Positions 1 through 8,209 of a stretch of 64,000 bases of DNA are shown piece after piece; the first letter of the stretch is position 1; each line of letters opens with the position of its first letter. Made by a program: the position numbers and the translations under genes. The notes under the pieces were generated by a model, which had not been told where the DNA came from, searched no databases, and was given only the letters and a program-made list of their open reading frames with translations. Origin of the DNA: Amanita rubescens (Eukaryota; Basidiomycota; Agaricomycetes; Agaricales; Amanitaceae). The stretch is from positions 1,426,001 to 1,490,000 of the forward strand of contig WION01000001.1 of NCBI GenBank assembly GCA_015039365.1. Direction: 5' to 3'.

Positions 1-501
1 CAATATGGCTCGTAAATAGCTATTCTAGTATAAAGGACGTGCTGACATCCCATCTGGGGTGGTACACGCAGTCTATTGAGGATGCGCCCTTAGGGACTCC
101 TCTAGTCGGAATGTTCTATAGGAACATTCTAAGTTTAGGCTCTGTGGTGATCCCACAATCCTATCTAGATAGCTTCATATTGTTTACCGGTCGTGCTTAC
201 ATAGCTGTCTGGGGGGTTTATGGACCAGAAGCTATTTCTATTCCTGGAACAAACTGTTCTCCCCCGTTCAAGGGGATCCAGGGGAGAAATGCCGTTTTGC
301 GCGCTCCCAGTTCCAGGACCATATGCATGTCATCTCTTACAGGTAGCACATTCACACACACGGGTACACGTCCAAGGTGGTGGCGTCCAGGCATATCCAT
401 GCTTGGAGCAGCTCATAAGCTGCACGAATGGGTTGTTGTCGTTTCCGTAATGACACCTCATTAATTGTTCCAATTTTAGATATAAATCTTCGCTCCAGCC
501 T
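1..501 (+). other. Copia 5' leader, probably with a spliced intron end
   Basis: This is about 500 bases of transposon leader with no supportable gene. A 141-codon open frame at 39-464 has no recognisable domain and I do not call it. A perfect 8-bp inverted repeat lies at 109-116 and 122-129 around a 5-nt loop. A pyrimidine-rich stretch ending in TTTTAG near 479 looks like a 3' splice site just before the ATG at 502. A primer-binding site cannot be located without the 5' LTR. Confidence 0.5.
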
Positions 502-1065
502 ATGAGCCGTCGAGCTAGAAGATATAATAGATTAGCAGAAGACTTAAATAGGTTAAACCGCCTATTTCCAAGTTCATCATCAGACAGTGAACTTGAATCG
601 CTAACTGCAAACTTTGCAAGCAGCTCAGCTCGAATTACTACCCGGCCAGTTAACCGGATAGTACCAACATACCCATCTGCTTCATCATCCGAGGACGAAT
701 TAGATCGTGATCCAAACGATTATTACGTCCCAAGAGCAGATACTCCGCTTCCTGTATATCTACCAGGAACAGCTCGTCATTCAGCAGGTGTCCATACCTC
801 GCTGATAAATCGTCAGTACAGACTTGAAACTGACACATTTCGATCCGGTTTTACATTAACCGACGAAATCCAGTTCCGAAGATCTTTAATTGAAGATCGA
901 GGACCCGATTATAGCGAGATAGAACCGTTCTCGCAACACAGTTCAAGCTCGTTCAGCTCATTAGCTGAACCAAATCAAATCATCACCCAACAAAGGTTCC
1001 GAAGAACCTTTTTACAACTCTTTCTTGCCGCTTTCCTCGCATCACTCTCAATCTTCGTTATCTAA
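502..1065 (+). CDS. Small tail-anchored-like protein encoded upstream of copia Gag
   Basis: This is a 187-aa protein that I do not recognise. It starts with an Arg-rich patch (MSRRARRYNRLAEDLNRLNR), continues as a Ser- and Asp/Glu-rich, probably disordered body, and ends in a hydrophobic stretch of about 18 residues (LQLFLAAFLASLSIFVI) right at the stop codon. Basic residues (RFRR) precede that stretch. This layout is typical of tail-anchored membrane proteins. The ORF is in the same reading frame as Gag-Pol, separated from its ATG only by a TAA and two sense codons, so readthrough or stop-start reinitiation could couple the two. Copia elements normally have no such ORF. It may be an accessory or envelope-like gene acquired by this lineage, or a degenerate gag extension. 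No homologue is claimed. Confidence 0.6.
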   Translation: MSRRARRYNRLAEDLNRLNRLFPSSSSDSELESLTANFASSSARITTRPVNRIVPTYPSASSSEDELDRDPNDYYVPRADTPLPVYLPGTARHSAGVHTSLINRQYRLETDTFRSGFTLTDEIQFRRSLIEDRGPDYSEIEPFSQHSSSSFSSLAEPNQIITQQRFRRTFLQLFLAAFLASLSIFVI

Positions 1066-1071
1066 AGAAAG

Positions 1072-4000
1072 ATGTCCGAAGATTCAGCATCACTCTCCAC
1101 TGTCCCCTTACTTAAGGGAGACAATTACCGCTTGTGGGCCCGCAAAATGACGGCCTATTTACAAGTAAAAGGAATCTATAGATACATGAGAGATTCCTTT
1201 ATCCAACCACTAGATCTAAATGCCACCGAGCAGGCAACGCTTGAAGCTCATAACTTCGACGCAATGTTACCTGCAGAAGAAGGTGCAGCTCCACTGCCGG
1301 CCCCAATACCGGCAAACATCCAAGCTTTACTAGATCAGAGAGACTCATATCTAGAGTGGCTCTCTGATAACGAAAAAGCCCTGGGTTCAATTATGCTCCG
1401 TTTGAGCGATTCTATCGCGGAGATATATGACACTGGGGCTCATCTCAATGCAAGGGTCCTTTGGGTCGCCTTGCGACAAAGATATGGGGATACCGGCCGA
1501 ACCGGTACCTTCAACGAATTCCAGGCTGCCCTGGATTGGAAGCTTGATGAAAGAAGGGACCCTGAACAGTCCCTTAATGAAATAATCGCCAAATTCGAGC
1601 GATTAAGTGGACAGGGTTTCTCGCTACCCGAAGAACAAAAAGCGATGATAATTGTCCGCGGTGTACCGCATCGTTGGGACAATTTTGTAGGAGCCGTATT
1701 GGCAACTGCACCAGCAGCTGGTCTAACAGTCCAGCATGTTGCAATTCAGATCAGGGAAGAATGGAGAAGGCGACACTCGGCTGTCGCACATACGACCGCA
1801 CAAATGGCGCGGGGTGACCTGCAACAAAGAATTGGTGGACAGGCACCCTGGCAAGGTCGTGGACGAGGACGTGGACGAGGCCGCGGAGGATTCCGTGGCC
1901 GTGGACGTGGTCGTGGTGGTTTTCAACCATACACACCACAACACCAGCAACCAGCAATGGGAGCTGGTAACGCTCCAAGGTTACCGGAGCAACAGCAGCA
2001 GTGGCAGGGTCAAATGACCAATCAAACACGTGGCCGTAATTGGCAACGTAATAGGCAACTTCGCCAAACTGCGAAGGCCAACCGAGCGGCAGCGCGAGCT
2101 GACGCTCATCAAGTAACCACTGGCATGACCTATACTGGGCAAAACCAAACTCAGTATACTGCTGCACCGGCCATTCTTGGCCACCATTCCATTGTACCAT
2201 TTGTACAAGGATCGTCCACTGGGAGAATAGAAGAAGTTACTCCCATGCAAGAAGAACCCCTTATAGAAGGGGCATATGATGATCAGCCGCAAGACAACTT
2301 CACGGCTTTCGACGATTATGATATGAAGAATTATGATGATTCTACATATGATGATTACTATAACGACGAGTGGGTAAAATCTTATTTTAGTGCGGATTGG
2401 GCTAACTCTTATTCAGTGGACGTATGTAAAACAATCTCAGATTCTGTAATTGTATATAACATGGAATGTAATAAAAATTCATGTAAATCCAAAAACGTCC
2501 CAATGAGAGTTAGCCCTATAAGTCCAAACTATAAAAATAAGGTTCATGTCGCCTATCCAATGCATACAACGGGAAATCAACATCAGCACATAATATGTGC
2601 TGGTAGAACGGACAACTGCAAATGTCCTTCCTGTTGTACAGAACGGACTGGAGAAACACTATGGATGTGTGACTCTGGTGCATCTGAGCATTTTACCTTT
2701 AATCTGAACGATTTTTCAGATTATAAACCTTTTGATAAAGTAAAACTGGTAAAAACAGCAGATGGCACATCCGATCTAATTGGACAAGGCACTGTTATTT
2801 TTATTCATAAATTATCTAATGGAACAAGCCACCTTGTGAAACTGTACCCCGTGTTATACATGCCACGTCTTAACATACGACTTGTTTCGAATGGCATGTT
2901 GTGTAAGCAAGGGTTACTGGCGTCACAAGACGATCAACGGATCACCTTTTCCTATAAAGATGGTAAAAAGGAAATATATCTTGAAGCAAGTTATCGTAAT
3001 CAAGATACATTAACTTTATGCACAGGACGTATTATTCATAAAAACGTCCACAAAGTGCCACCATTCTTTGAAAGAGAATCTGTCAACACATATACACACG
3101 TTGATAAGGCTCCACCTGTTGAAACTTATACAGTAAATGAAAGCGTATCAACGTACGATATATGGCATAAACGTCTAGGTCACCCTAGTAAAGACGTGTT
3201 CCAACATCTAAAAGGACACGTAAAAGGGTTTGAAAAAGGCGATCTTCCCAAACCATCCCCAAATCTTCGATGTGAAGGATGCTTAAAAGGAAAAATGAAG
3301 GCAAAAACTTACAAGGAATCTAAAAAGCGGGCATCACGTCCGCTTGAAATGATCCACATGGACTTAAAAGAGTTTCCAACTCAGTCTTATCACAAATACA
3401 AGTACATACTTGTTGTGGTCGATGATTATTCATCGTATGTATGGATCGGATTCCTTAAACACAAGTCAGATACAACTGAAGTGTTCCAGCGATGGTTCAC
3501 AAAAGTTTCTGCACTTAACAAACGAATACTCTACCTCCGTTCCGATCGAGGGGGGGAATTCGTAAATAAAGCCTTTAAAGATTTCCTTGACAAAAATGGC
3601 ATTCAACACCAAACATCGGCACCTCATATACATCAGCAAAATGGACGAGCTGAACGGATGATTCAGACTTTAAATGATAAGTCTGAAGCTATGCGGCTCG
3701 ATGCATGTATACCGAGATCATGGTGGGAATTTTCAATCGAAACAGCTGTACACGTATACAATAGAACCCCAATTGTGCGTGGCAACTGGAAAACGCCTTG
3801 GGAACTTTTATATAGTTCCCTCCCTGACGTTCAATACTTTAAAGTATTCGGATGTGAAGCTTGGGTTTTTATCCCAGTTGAAAAACGTTCTGATAAATTA
3901 TCTCCAAAATCAGAACTTATGACCTTTGTCGGGTATGAACTAGGATCAAAAGCATATAAATTTATGGATTCCAATAATACACTAGTCATATCCGCCCAAG

Positions 4001-7000
4001 CCACATTCTTTGAAGACAGATTTCCTCGTAAAGGAAAAAGTGATATTATTATTACTAAAGATCTTGCACCAATCCTTCTCGATAATCGAGACATTAATAA
4101 TGGTATTCCATCCCCTTCCCCTGTTAGGGGAAGACAACTTGGTCGCAGGCGTACACAATCTCCTCTACCAGCTGACTCTGTAGAGGGAGGAGATCCTGAA
4201 AGCGACTCAAGCTCCAGCTCCGGTCACTCGGGCGATAAACCGGCATCAGTGAAACGAGAATCGTTATCACCCCTATCAGATGGCCTTAAAACTCCGTCTT
4301 GGGGATTAAAATCTCGTAGTCCAACACCGGACGATGCTGATAGACCGGATAGTCCTGATATCAGAAAAGGTTCCACCATGGATGATCTTAGAAGGAGATT
4401 CCAAGAAACCATGAGGAACATTGACGATGAACTAGAGGACCTTGAAGATGGAGAAAGAACTCGCCTGCTGGAACAAAACAGTGGACTTCGTGACAGGCAC
4501 ACGAATATAGAAATTCGTAGACGCAATGCGGATGAAATCATGAAAAGATTTGTCCCTGACAGAAGTCCACCACGTACGAATACTAGAGAACAAGTCTTGG
4601 ATATTAGAAAAAGACTTGCAGAAAGATTCGCACAAGATAGGAATCTTGAACAAACTAGTAAAGATCGTAAATCAATCTCTGAATTTAAAAAAGAGATTGA
4701 TGAACAAATTCCCATGCCAGATTTAACTTTTAATAAAGTTAGAGAGGAATTTGGCAAACGATCAGTTGTTCAGAAGCCTATAAATCCAGCAGATTATATC
4801 CCTGAAACAATTAGACCATCATCCAAAGCCATGGGAAAACGCAGAGAAAGATCCAAATCTTTAGATAGATCTCATAGACCTCGTAGTAAACAGAGGCTAA
4901 ATGAACCCACTCCAGTGGTACCCCCACCGGCAGTAGTTCCCCGAAGATCTAATCGCGTTCCCAAACCTATTATACGTAAAGACAATGCGTATGGTGAAAA
5001 GAAAGCAGTTGAAATAGAAAAAGAAATTCTCAGACAAAGAGATCTGATCAAATATCAGATTGACAATTACGAGAATGACTTTGGTGGTCGCATCCCAAAC
5101 AAGGATGCGGCTACACGCTTTAATCCAACTGCTAAAACACCGCCTTCAAGATCTATGGATATAGATCCAAAAGCAACAATGGCTAGGATGATCAAAGAGT
5201 GTGGAAATGACTTTATGCATTTCCTACTCGCAAATATGATACCAAGAGAAGAAATTCGAACGTATCAATATAGGGATATATATAAGATCAAAGGTGAAAA
5301 TATTGATCTATATAAGCAGTGGCGAACTGCAATGGAAGACGAGTTCAAATCTCTACAAAATAGAGATATATGGGAATTAATGGAATTACCAAAAGGGCGT
5401 AACCCAATAAAGTGTCGTTGGGTTTATGATATTAAGTCGGATGGCCGTAAAAAGGCACGACTTGTCGCCAAAGGCTTTAGCCAACGCCCGGGATTGGATT
5501 ATGATGAAACATTCTCGCCGGTAGCGAGATATGAAACAATTAGACTTCTTCTGGCAACAAGTGCTTTAGAAAATTGGGATATTGAAGCACTTGACGTTAA
5601 AACTGCTTTCCTCTATGGCGACTTAGACGAGGAAATATATATGCAACAACCAGAAGGTTTCATCATTAAAGGACAAGAATCTAAAGTATATAAGCTTAAG
5701 AAAGCTATTTATGGCTTAAAACAAGCATCGTACGCTTGGAATAAACAAGCAGACAAATCCTTGAAGTCCCTAGGATTTAAACGATGCTTAGCCGACTCTG
5801 GCATATATGTCAGAACCACAGATAAAGATATTACCATATGTGTAATATATGTGGACGATATACTTTTCATGGGAGACAAAACCGAAACAATTTCATATAT
5901 CAAAAAGGAGTTTATGAAAATGTGGGAATGTCGTGACCTAGGAAAAGTCAAAGAATACTTGGGCATCAGAATCAATTACGACCGAGCAATTGGTACGCTT
6001 GTAATAGATCAAGCTGCCTATGCAAAGACAGTCGTTGAACGCTTTGGCTTGTTAAATTGCAAGCCGGTGTCAACTCCTTTACCTGCAGGATATGTACCTG
6101 CTAAAAACACCTCTGAAGCATCCTCCGAGGATAGATCCTATTATCAACAAATAATTGGATCATTATTATATCTCGCCTTAGGAACTAGGCCTGATATTGC
6201 TTATGCTGTTATCCTAATGTCGCAATTTTCTGTAAATCCATCGTACGACCACATCCAAAGGGCGCTTTATATAGTAAAATATATAGCGCACACCCTTGAC
6301 ACACGAATCACCTATTCCAGAAATGGGAAAGGCTTCGTTGCCTATGCAGACGCAGATTGGGCGTCTGACAGAGAGACTAGAGTCTCGGTTACAGGCTATG
6401 CCTTAACTTTGGCAGGGGGTGCAGTTTGTTGGGTTTCTCGAAAACAGAAAACAGTTGCGTTGTCATCAACGGAAGCTGAATATATGGCAATGTCCGATGC
6501 CTCACGTCAAATTATGTGGGTGCTAAACCTATACCAAGAATTAGGTTTCCCCTTGGGCGGCATTGACCTTCTTTGCGACAATCAGGGTGCGATATTTCTG
6601 GCATCAAACCCTGCACAACAGCACAAGTCAAAACACATTTCCATTCGCTATCATTACATTAGGGAACGTGTTGAACAAAAAGAGATCAATCTTTATTACG
6701 TTCCCACCAATCAACAAATAGCGGACTTAATGACTAAGAACCTGAATAGAGAGAAAATTCAGTTCTTTATAAATGAATTAGGAATCACCGTTAATGTTAC
6801 TCCATATCCCACTATCAAAATGCATAGTGCAAGTCACTGGATACACCTTTCAGCCGAAGGGTTAAATGGAGTTGAAGCAACATTCATGTATACGAACAAG
6901 CGGCAAAATTTCATTCGTGATATGCTTGATCCGAAAGTACCAAAGGATACGTTCATGAATAGAAAAGAAGATCTTCTGCCGAAACCAGTTAGAGATCGTA

Positions 7001-7167
7001 TTATGAAAATATACGAACCTATAAGGCAGTCAAAGATCAAAAGATCCTTTAAACGAGAAGACATTAATATGTTGGACTCGTGGAATCTTTTAGAAACATT
7101 AACGGATGAAAACAAATTCCTGGTAGAGTTCATTAAGAAGAAATGGCGAATAAATATTCTAGGATGA
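1072..7167 (+). CDS. Ty1/copia Gag-Pol polyprotein, 2031 aa, intact
   Basis: Domains in order: copia-type Gag (from residue 1, LLKGDNYRLWARKM); an RGG-box stretch at about residues 262-285 (repeated GRGRGRG, GGF) where a CCHC zinc knuckle would be expected; aspartic protease with CDSGASEHF; the GAG-pre-integrase HHCC module (HKRLGHPSKDV then CEGCLKGK); the integrase core with the D (HMDLKEF), D (LRSDRGGEF) and E (QQNGRAERM) residues; a long charged, Ser/Arg-rich linker of about 400 residues; reverse transcriptase (KCRWVYDIK, ALDVKTAFLYGDL, IYVDDILFMG); and RNase H with LSSTEAEYMAM. About 110 residues follow the usual RNase H end (QQIADLMTKNL). All catalytic residues are present and the frame has no stop, so the polyprotein could be active. 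It is made as a single frame with no Gag/Pol frameshift. The function is copy-and-paste retrotransposition through an RNA intermediate. Confidence 0.97.
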   Translation: MSEDSASLSTVPLLKGDNYRLWARKMTAYLQVKGIYRYMRDSFIQPLDLNATEQATLEAHNFDAMLPAEEGAAPLPAPIPANIQALLDQRDSYLEWLSDNEKALGSIMLRLSDSIAEIYDTGAHLNARVLWVALRQRYGDTGRTGTFNEFQAALDWKLDERRDPEQSLNEIIAKFERLSGQGFSLPEEQKAMIIVRGVPHRWDNFVGAVLATAPAAGLTVQHVAIQIREEWRRRHSAVAHTTAQMARGDLQQRIGGQAPWQGRGRGRGRGRGGFRGRGRGRGGFQPYTPQHQQPAMGAGNAPRLPEQQQQWQGQMTNQTRGRNWQRNRQLRQTAKANRAAARADAHQVTTGMTYTGQNQTQYTAAPAILGHHSIVPFVQGSSTGRIEEVTPMQEEPLIEGAYDDQPQDNFTAFDDYDMKNYDDSTYDDYYNDEWVKSYFSADWANSYSVDVCKTISDSVIVYNMECNKNSCKSKNVPMRVSPISPNYKNKVHVAYPMHTTGNQHQHIICAGRTDNCKCPSCCTERTGETLWMCDSGASEHFTFNLNDFSDYKPFDKVKLVKTADGTSDLIGQGTVIFIHKLSNGTSHLVKLYPVLYMPRLNIRLVSNGMLCKQGLLASQDDQRITFSYKDGKKEIYLEASYRNQDTLTLCTGRIIHKNVHKVPPFFERESVNTYTHVDKAPPVETYTVNESVSTYDIWHKRLGHPSKDVFQHLKGHVKGFEKGDLPKPSPNLRCEGCLKGKMKAKTYKESKKRASRPLEMIHMDLKEFPTQSYHKYKYILVVVDDYSSYVWIGFLKHKSDTTEVFQRWFTKVSALNKRILYLRSDRGGEFVNKAFKDFLDKNGIQHQTSAPHIHQQNGRAERMIQTLNDKSEAMRLDACIPRSWWEFSIETAVHVYNRTPIVRGNWKTPWELLYSSLPDVQYFKVFGCEAWVFIPVEKRSDKLSPKSELMTFVGYELGSKAYKFMDSNNTLVISAQATFFEDRFPRKGKSDIIITKDLAPILLDNRDINNGIPSPSPVRGRQLGRRRTQSPLPADSVEGGDPESDSSSSSGHSGDKPASVKRESLSPLSDGLKTPSWGLKSRSPTPDDADRPDSPDIRKGSTMDDLRRRFQETMRNIDDELEDLEDGERTRLLEQNSGLRDRHTNIEIRRRNADEIMKRFVPDRSPPRTNTREQVLDIRKRLAERFAQDRNLEQTSKDRKSISEFKKEIDEQIPMPDLTFNKVREEFGKRSVVQKPINPADYIPETIRPSSKAMGKRRERSKSLDRSHRPRSKQRLNEPTPVVPPPAVVPRRSNRVPKPIIRKDNAYGEKKAVEIEKEILRQRDLIKYQIDNYENDFGGRIPNKDAATRFNPTAKTPPSRSMDIDPKATMARMIKECGNDFMHFLLANMIPREEIRTYQYRDIYKIKGENIDLYKQWRTAMEDEFKSLQNRDIWELMELPKGRNPIKCRWVYDIKSDGRKKARLVAKGFSQRPGLDYDETFSPVARYETIRLLLATSALENWDIEALDVKTAFLYGDLDEEIYMQQPEGFIIKGQESKVYKLKKAIYGLKQASYAWNKQADKSLKSLGFKRCLADSGIYVRTTDKDITICVIYVDDILFMGDKTETISYIKKEFMKMWECRDLGKVKEYLGIRINYDRAIGTLVIDQAAYAKTVVERFGLLNCKPVSTPLPAGYVPAKNTSEASSEDRSYYQQIIGSLLYLALGTRPDIAYAVILMSQFSVNPSYDHIQRALYIVKYIAHTLDTRITYSRNGKGFVAYADADWASDRETRVSVTGYALTLAGGAVCWVSRKQKTVALSSTEAEYMAMSDASRQIMWVLNLYQELGFPLGGIDLLCDNQGAIFLASNPAQQHKSKHISIRYHYIRERVEQKEINLYYVPTNQQIADLMTKNLNREKIQFFINELGITVNVTPYPTIKMHSASHWIHLSAEGLNGVEATFMYTNKRQNFIRDMLDPKVPKDTFMNRKEDLLPKPVRDRIMKIYEPIRQSKIKRSFKREDINMLDSWNLLETLTDENKFLVEFIKKKWRINILG

Positions 7168-7180
7168 CTTAGCGAGGGGG

Positions 7181-7586
7181 TGTGACGAAGTTATCTTATC
7201 TAATCTAAGATAACAAGGAGATCTTATCTTATCTGCTTACTAAGCAGATTAGGATATATATAGATAGAACCTTGTAGAAGGTTCTAGTACGCTTGCGTCA
7301 TCCTTACTGCGGATGGCGCCATATGACACCATAGCTGCGCATGACATCAGCGCAGCTCCATATTTCCATATATGAGTATGACATATGTAGTTACATATAT
7401 TTACCTATGTTGTTACCTATTAGGACACAGACAGTATATAAACCTGCCATGTACCGTAGAATAGGAACAAGCTCTCTTAACCTCGTACCACCATCTTCTC
7501 AGCTGAGTGGTCAGCTACTGTACACATCGGGTAAGCTATCGCTTTAACTCCTCGACGCTGCGCTACTGGGCGTTTCCCTTTCGTCA
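7181..7586 (+). repeat. 3' LTR of the copia element
   Basis: The LTR starts right after the polypurine tract GCGAGGGGG (7172-7180) with TGTGACGAAG and ends with TTCGTCA at 7586. TGACGAA near the start and TTCGTCA at the end are inverted repeats, so the true first base is 7181 or 7183. The 5' half is crowded with perfect hairpins (see findings). A TATATAAA box lies at 7435-7442. The next base, 7587, is already codon sequence of the gypsy protease, fixing the right end. The predicted target-site duplication is the five bases 7587-7591. Confidence 0.85.
7435..7442 (+). promoter_or_regulatory. TATA box of the copia LTR promoter
   Basis: TATATAAA lies about two-thirds of the way into the LTR, the expected position for the U3 promoter that starts transcription at the U3/R border. 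The identical copy in the unseen 5' LTR would drive the element. Confidence 0.65.
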
Positions 7587-8198
7587 GTCTTCTGACCAGC
7601 TTCCTATATCCTCAAATGTATGCGTGTTCCATCTGTGATCTGTCGTCTGTGATCCTTTGTGTGACATCAAATATCCGATGACGAGATCTTCTTCCCTTTC
7701 AGGCATAGCTATTCTGTCAATCTGTTGACAGATGCTCCGAAGTGATGCCTTGATCTTATCCTGTTCAGAGTCTCGGAACTCTAGAGTCTTTTCTTTCCAG
7801 TTTACGTCAGGGTTATGCTTCTCTAACCAAGGAAGCCCCAGTATAACCGTTTGTTTTCCTATAGCTGATACGTAAAACCATTCGGTCATGCGTTTTCCGT
7901 TCATTTCGAAGGTGATTAGACATTGTTCATCAATTTCTCCTTCTTTGTTTATAGTGCCATCGACGTTATAAACTCTAATTGGTCGTGGAGTTTTTCGTTT
8001 TCTCCATTTGTGTGCTATCCTTTTGTCGATAAATATCCCTTCGGCTCCGCAGTCGACAAGGGCAACGAGGTTTTCAGTGTTGTTTTCAGTTTCAACTTTG
8101 ATAGGGACAGATAATCTTCGTTTCGAAATAGATTGTACTGTTACATGAGATATATCGAGAGTTGAATCTGTTGTGTCTGAGACTTCATCCACTGTCAT
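7587..8198 (-). CDS. Gypsy retropepsin (protease), C-terminally truncated by the copia insertion
   Basis: This is an aspartic protease of the gypsy Pol: strand-turn motif ALVDCGAEGIFID, then TVILGLPWLEKHNPDVNW, the typical second motif of these retropepsins. The catalytic Asp is in VDCGAE. The motif reads DCGA rather than DSGA; DCGA-type sites are common in fungal gypsy elements. The first in-frame Met is at 8198, but the frame is open back to the gag stop, in the -1 frame relative to gag. Translation may therefore depend on a frameshift at the T-rich gag end (about 8211-8216) or on reinitiation. The reading frame reaches the copia boundary and ends in foreign sequence three codons later. Confidence 0.85.
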
Positions 8199-8209
8199 GA
8201 GTCCCACTG

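Larger units (their letters stand above)
1..7586 (+). mobile_element. Ty1/copia LTR retrotransposon, 5' LTR outside the window
   Basis: The element comprises a leader (1-501), a small ORF (502-1065), one long Gag-Pol ORF (1072-7167), a purine-rich tract just before 7181 and a 3' LTR. The order protease, integrase, reverse transcriptase, RNase H is diagnostic of Ty1/copia (Pseudoviridae-type). Nothing in 1-501 resembles the 3' LTR, so the 5' LTR must lie to the left of the window. The right boundary is sharp: codons of a minus-strand gypsy protease resume at 7587, so this copy jumped into that element. The Gag-Pol frame is unbroken over 2031 codons, which suggests a recent, possibly competent insertion. 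The element boundaries rest on the TG...CA ends, the purine tract and the interrupted gypsy frame. Confidence 0.92.

Noticed and set aside
39..464. 141-codon open frame in the copia leader
   Set aside because: No domain, no homology that I can name, and it lies in untranslated leader upstream of a likely splice acceptor; probably chance.
7181..7586. Idea that both copia LTRs lie in the window
   Set aside because: Bases 1-501 show no resemblance to the 3' LTR.
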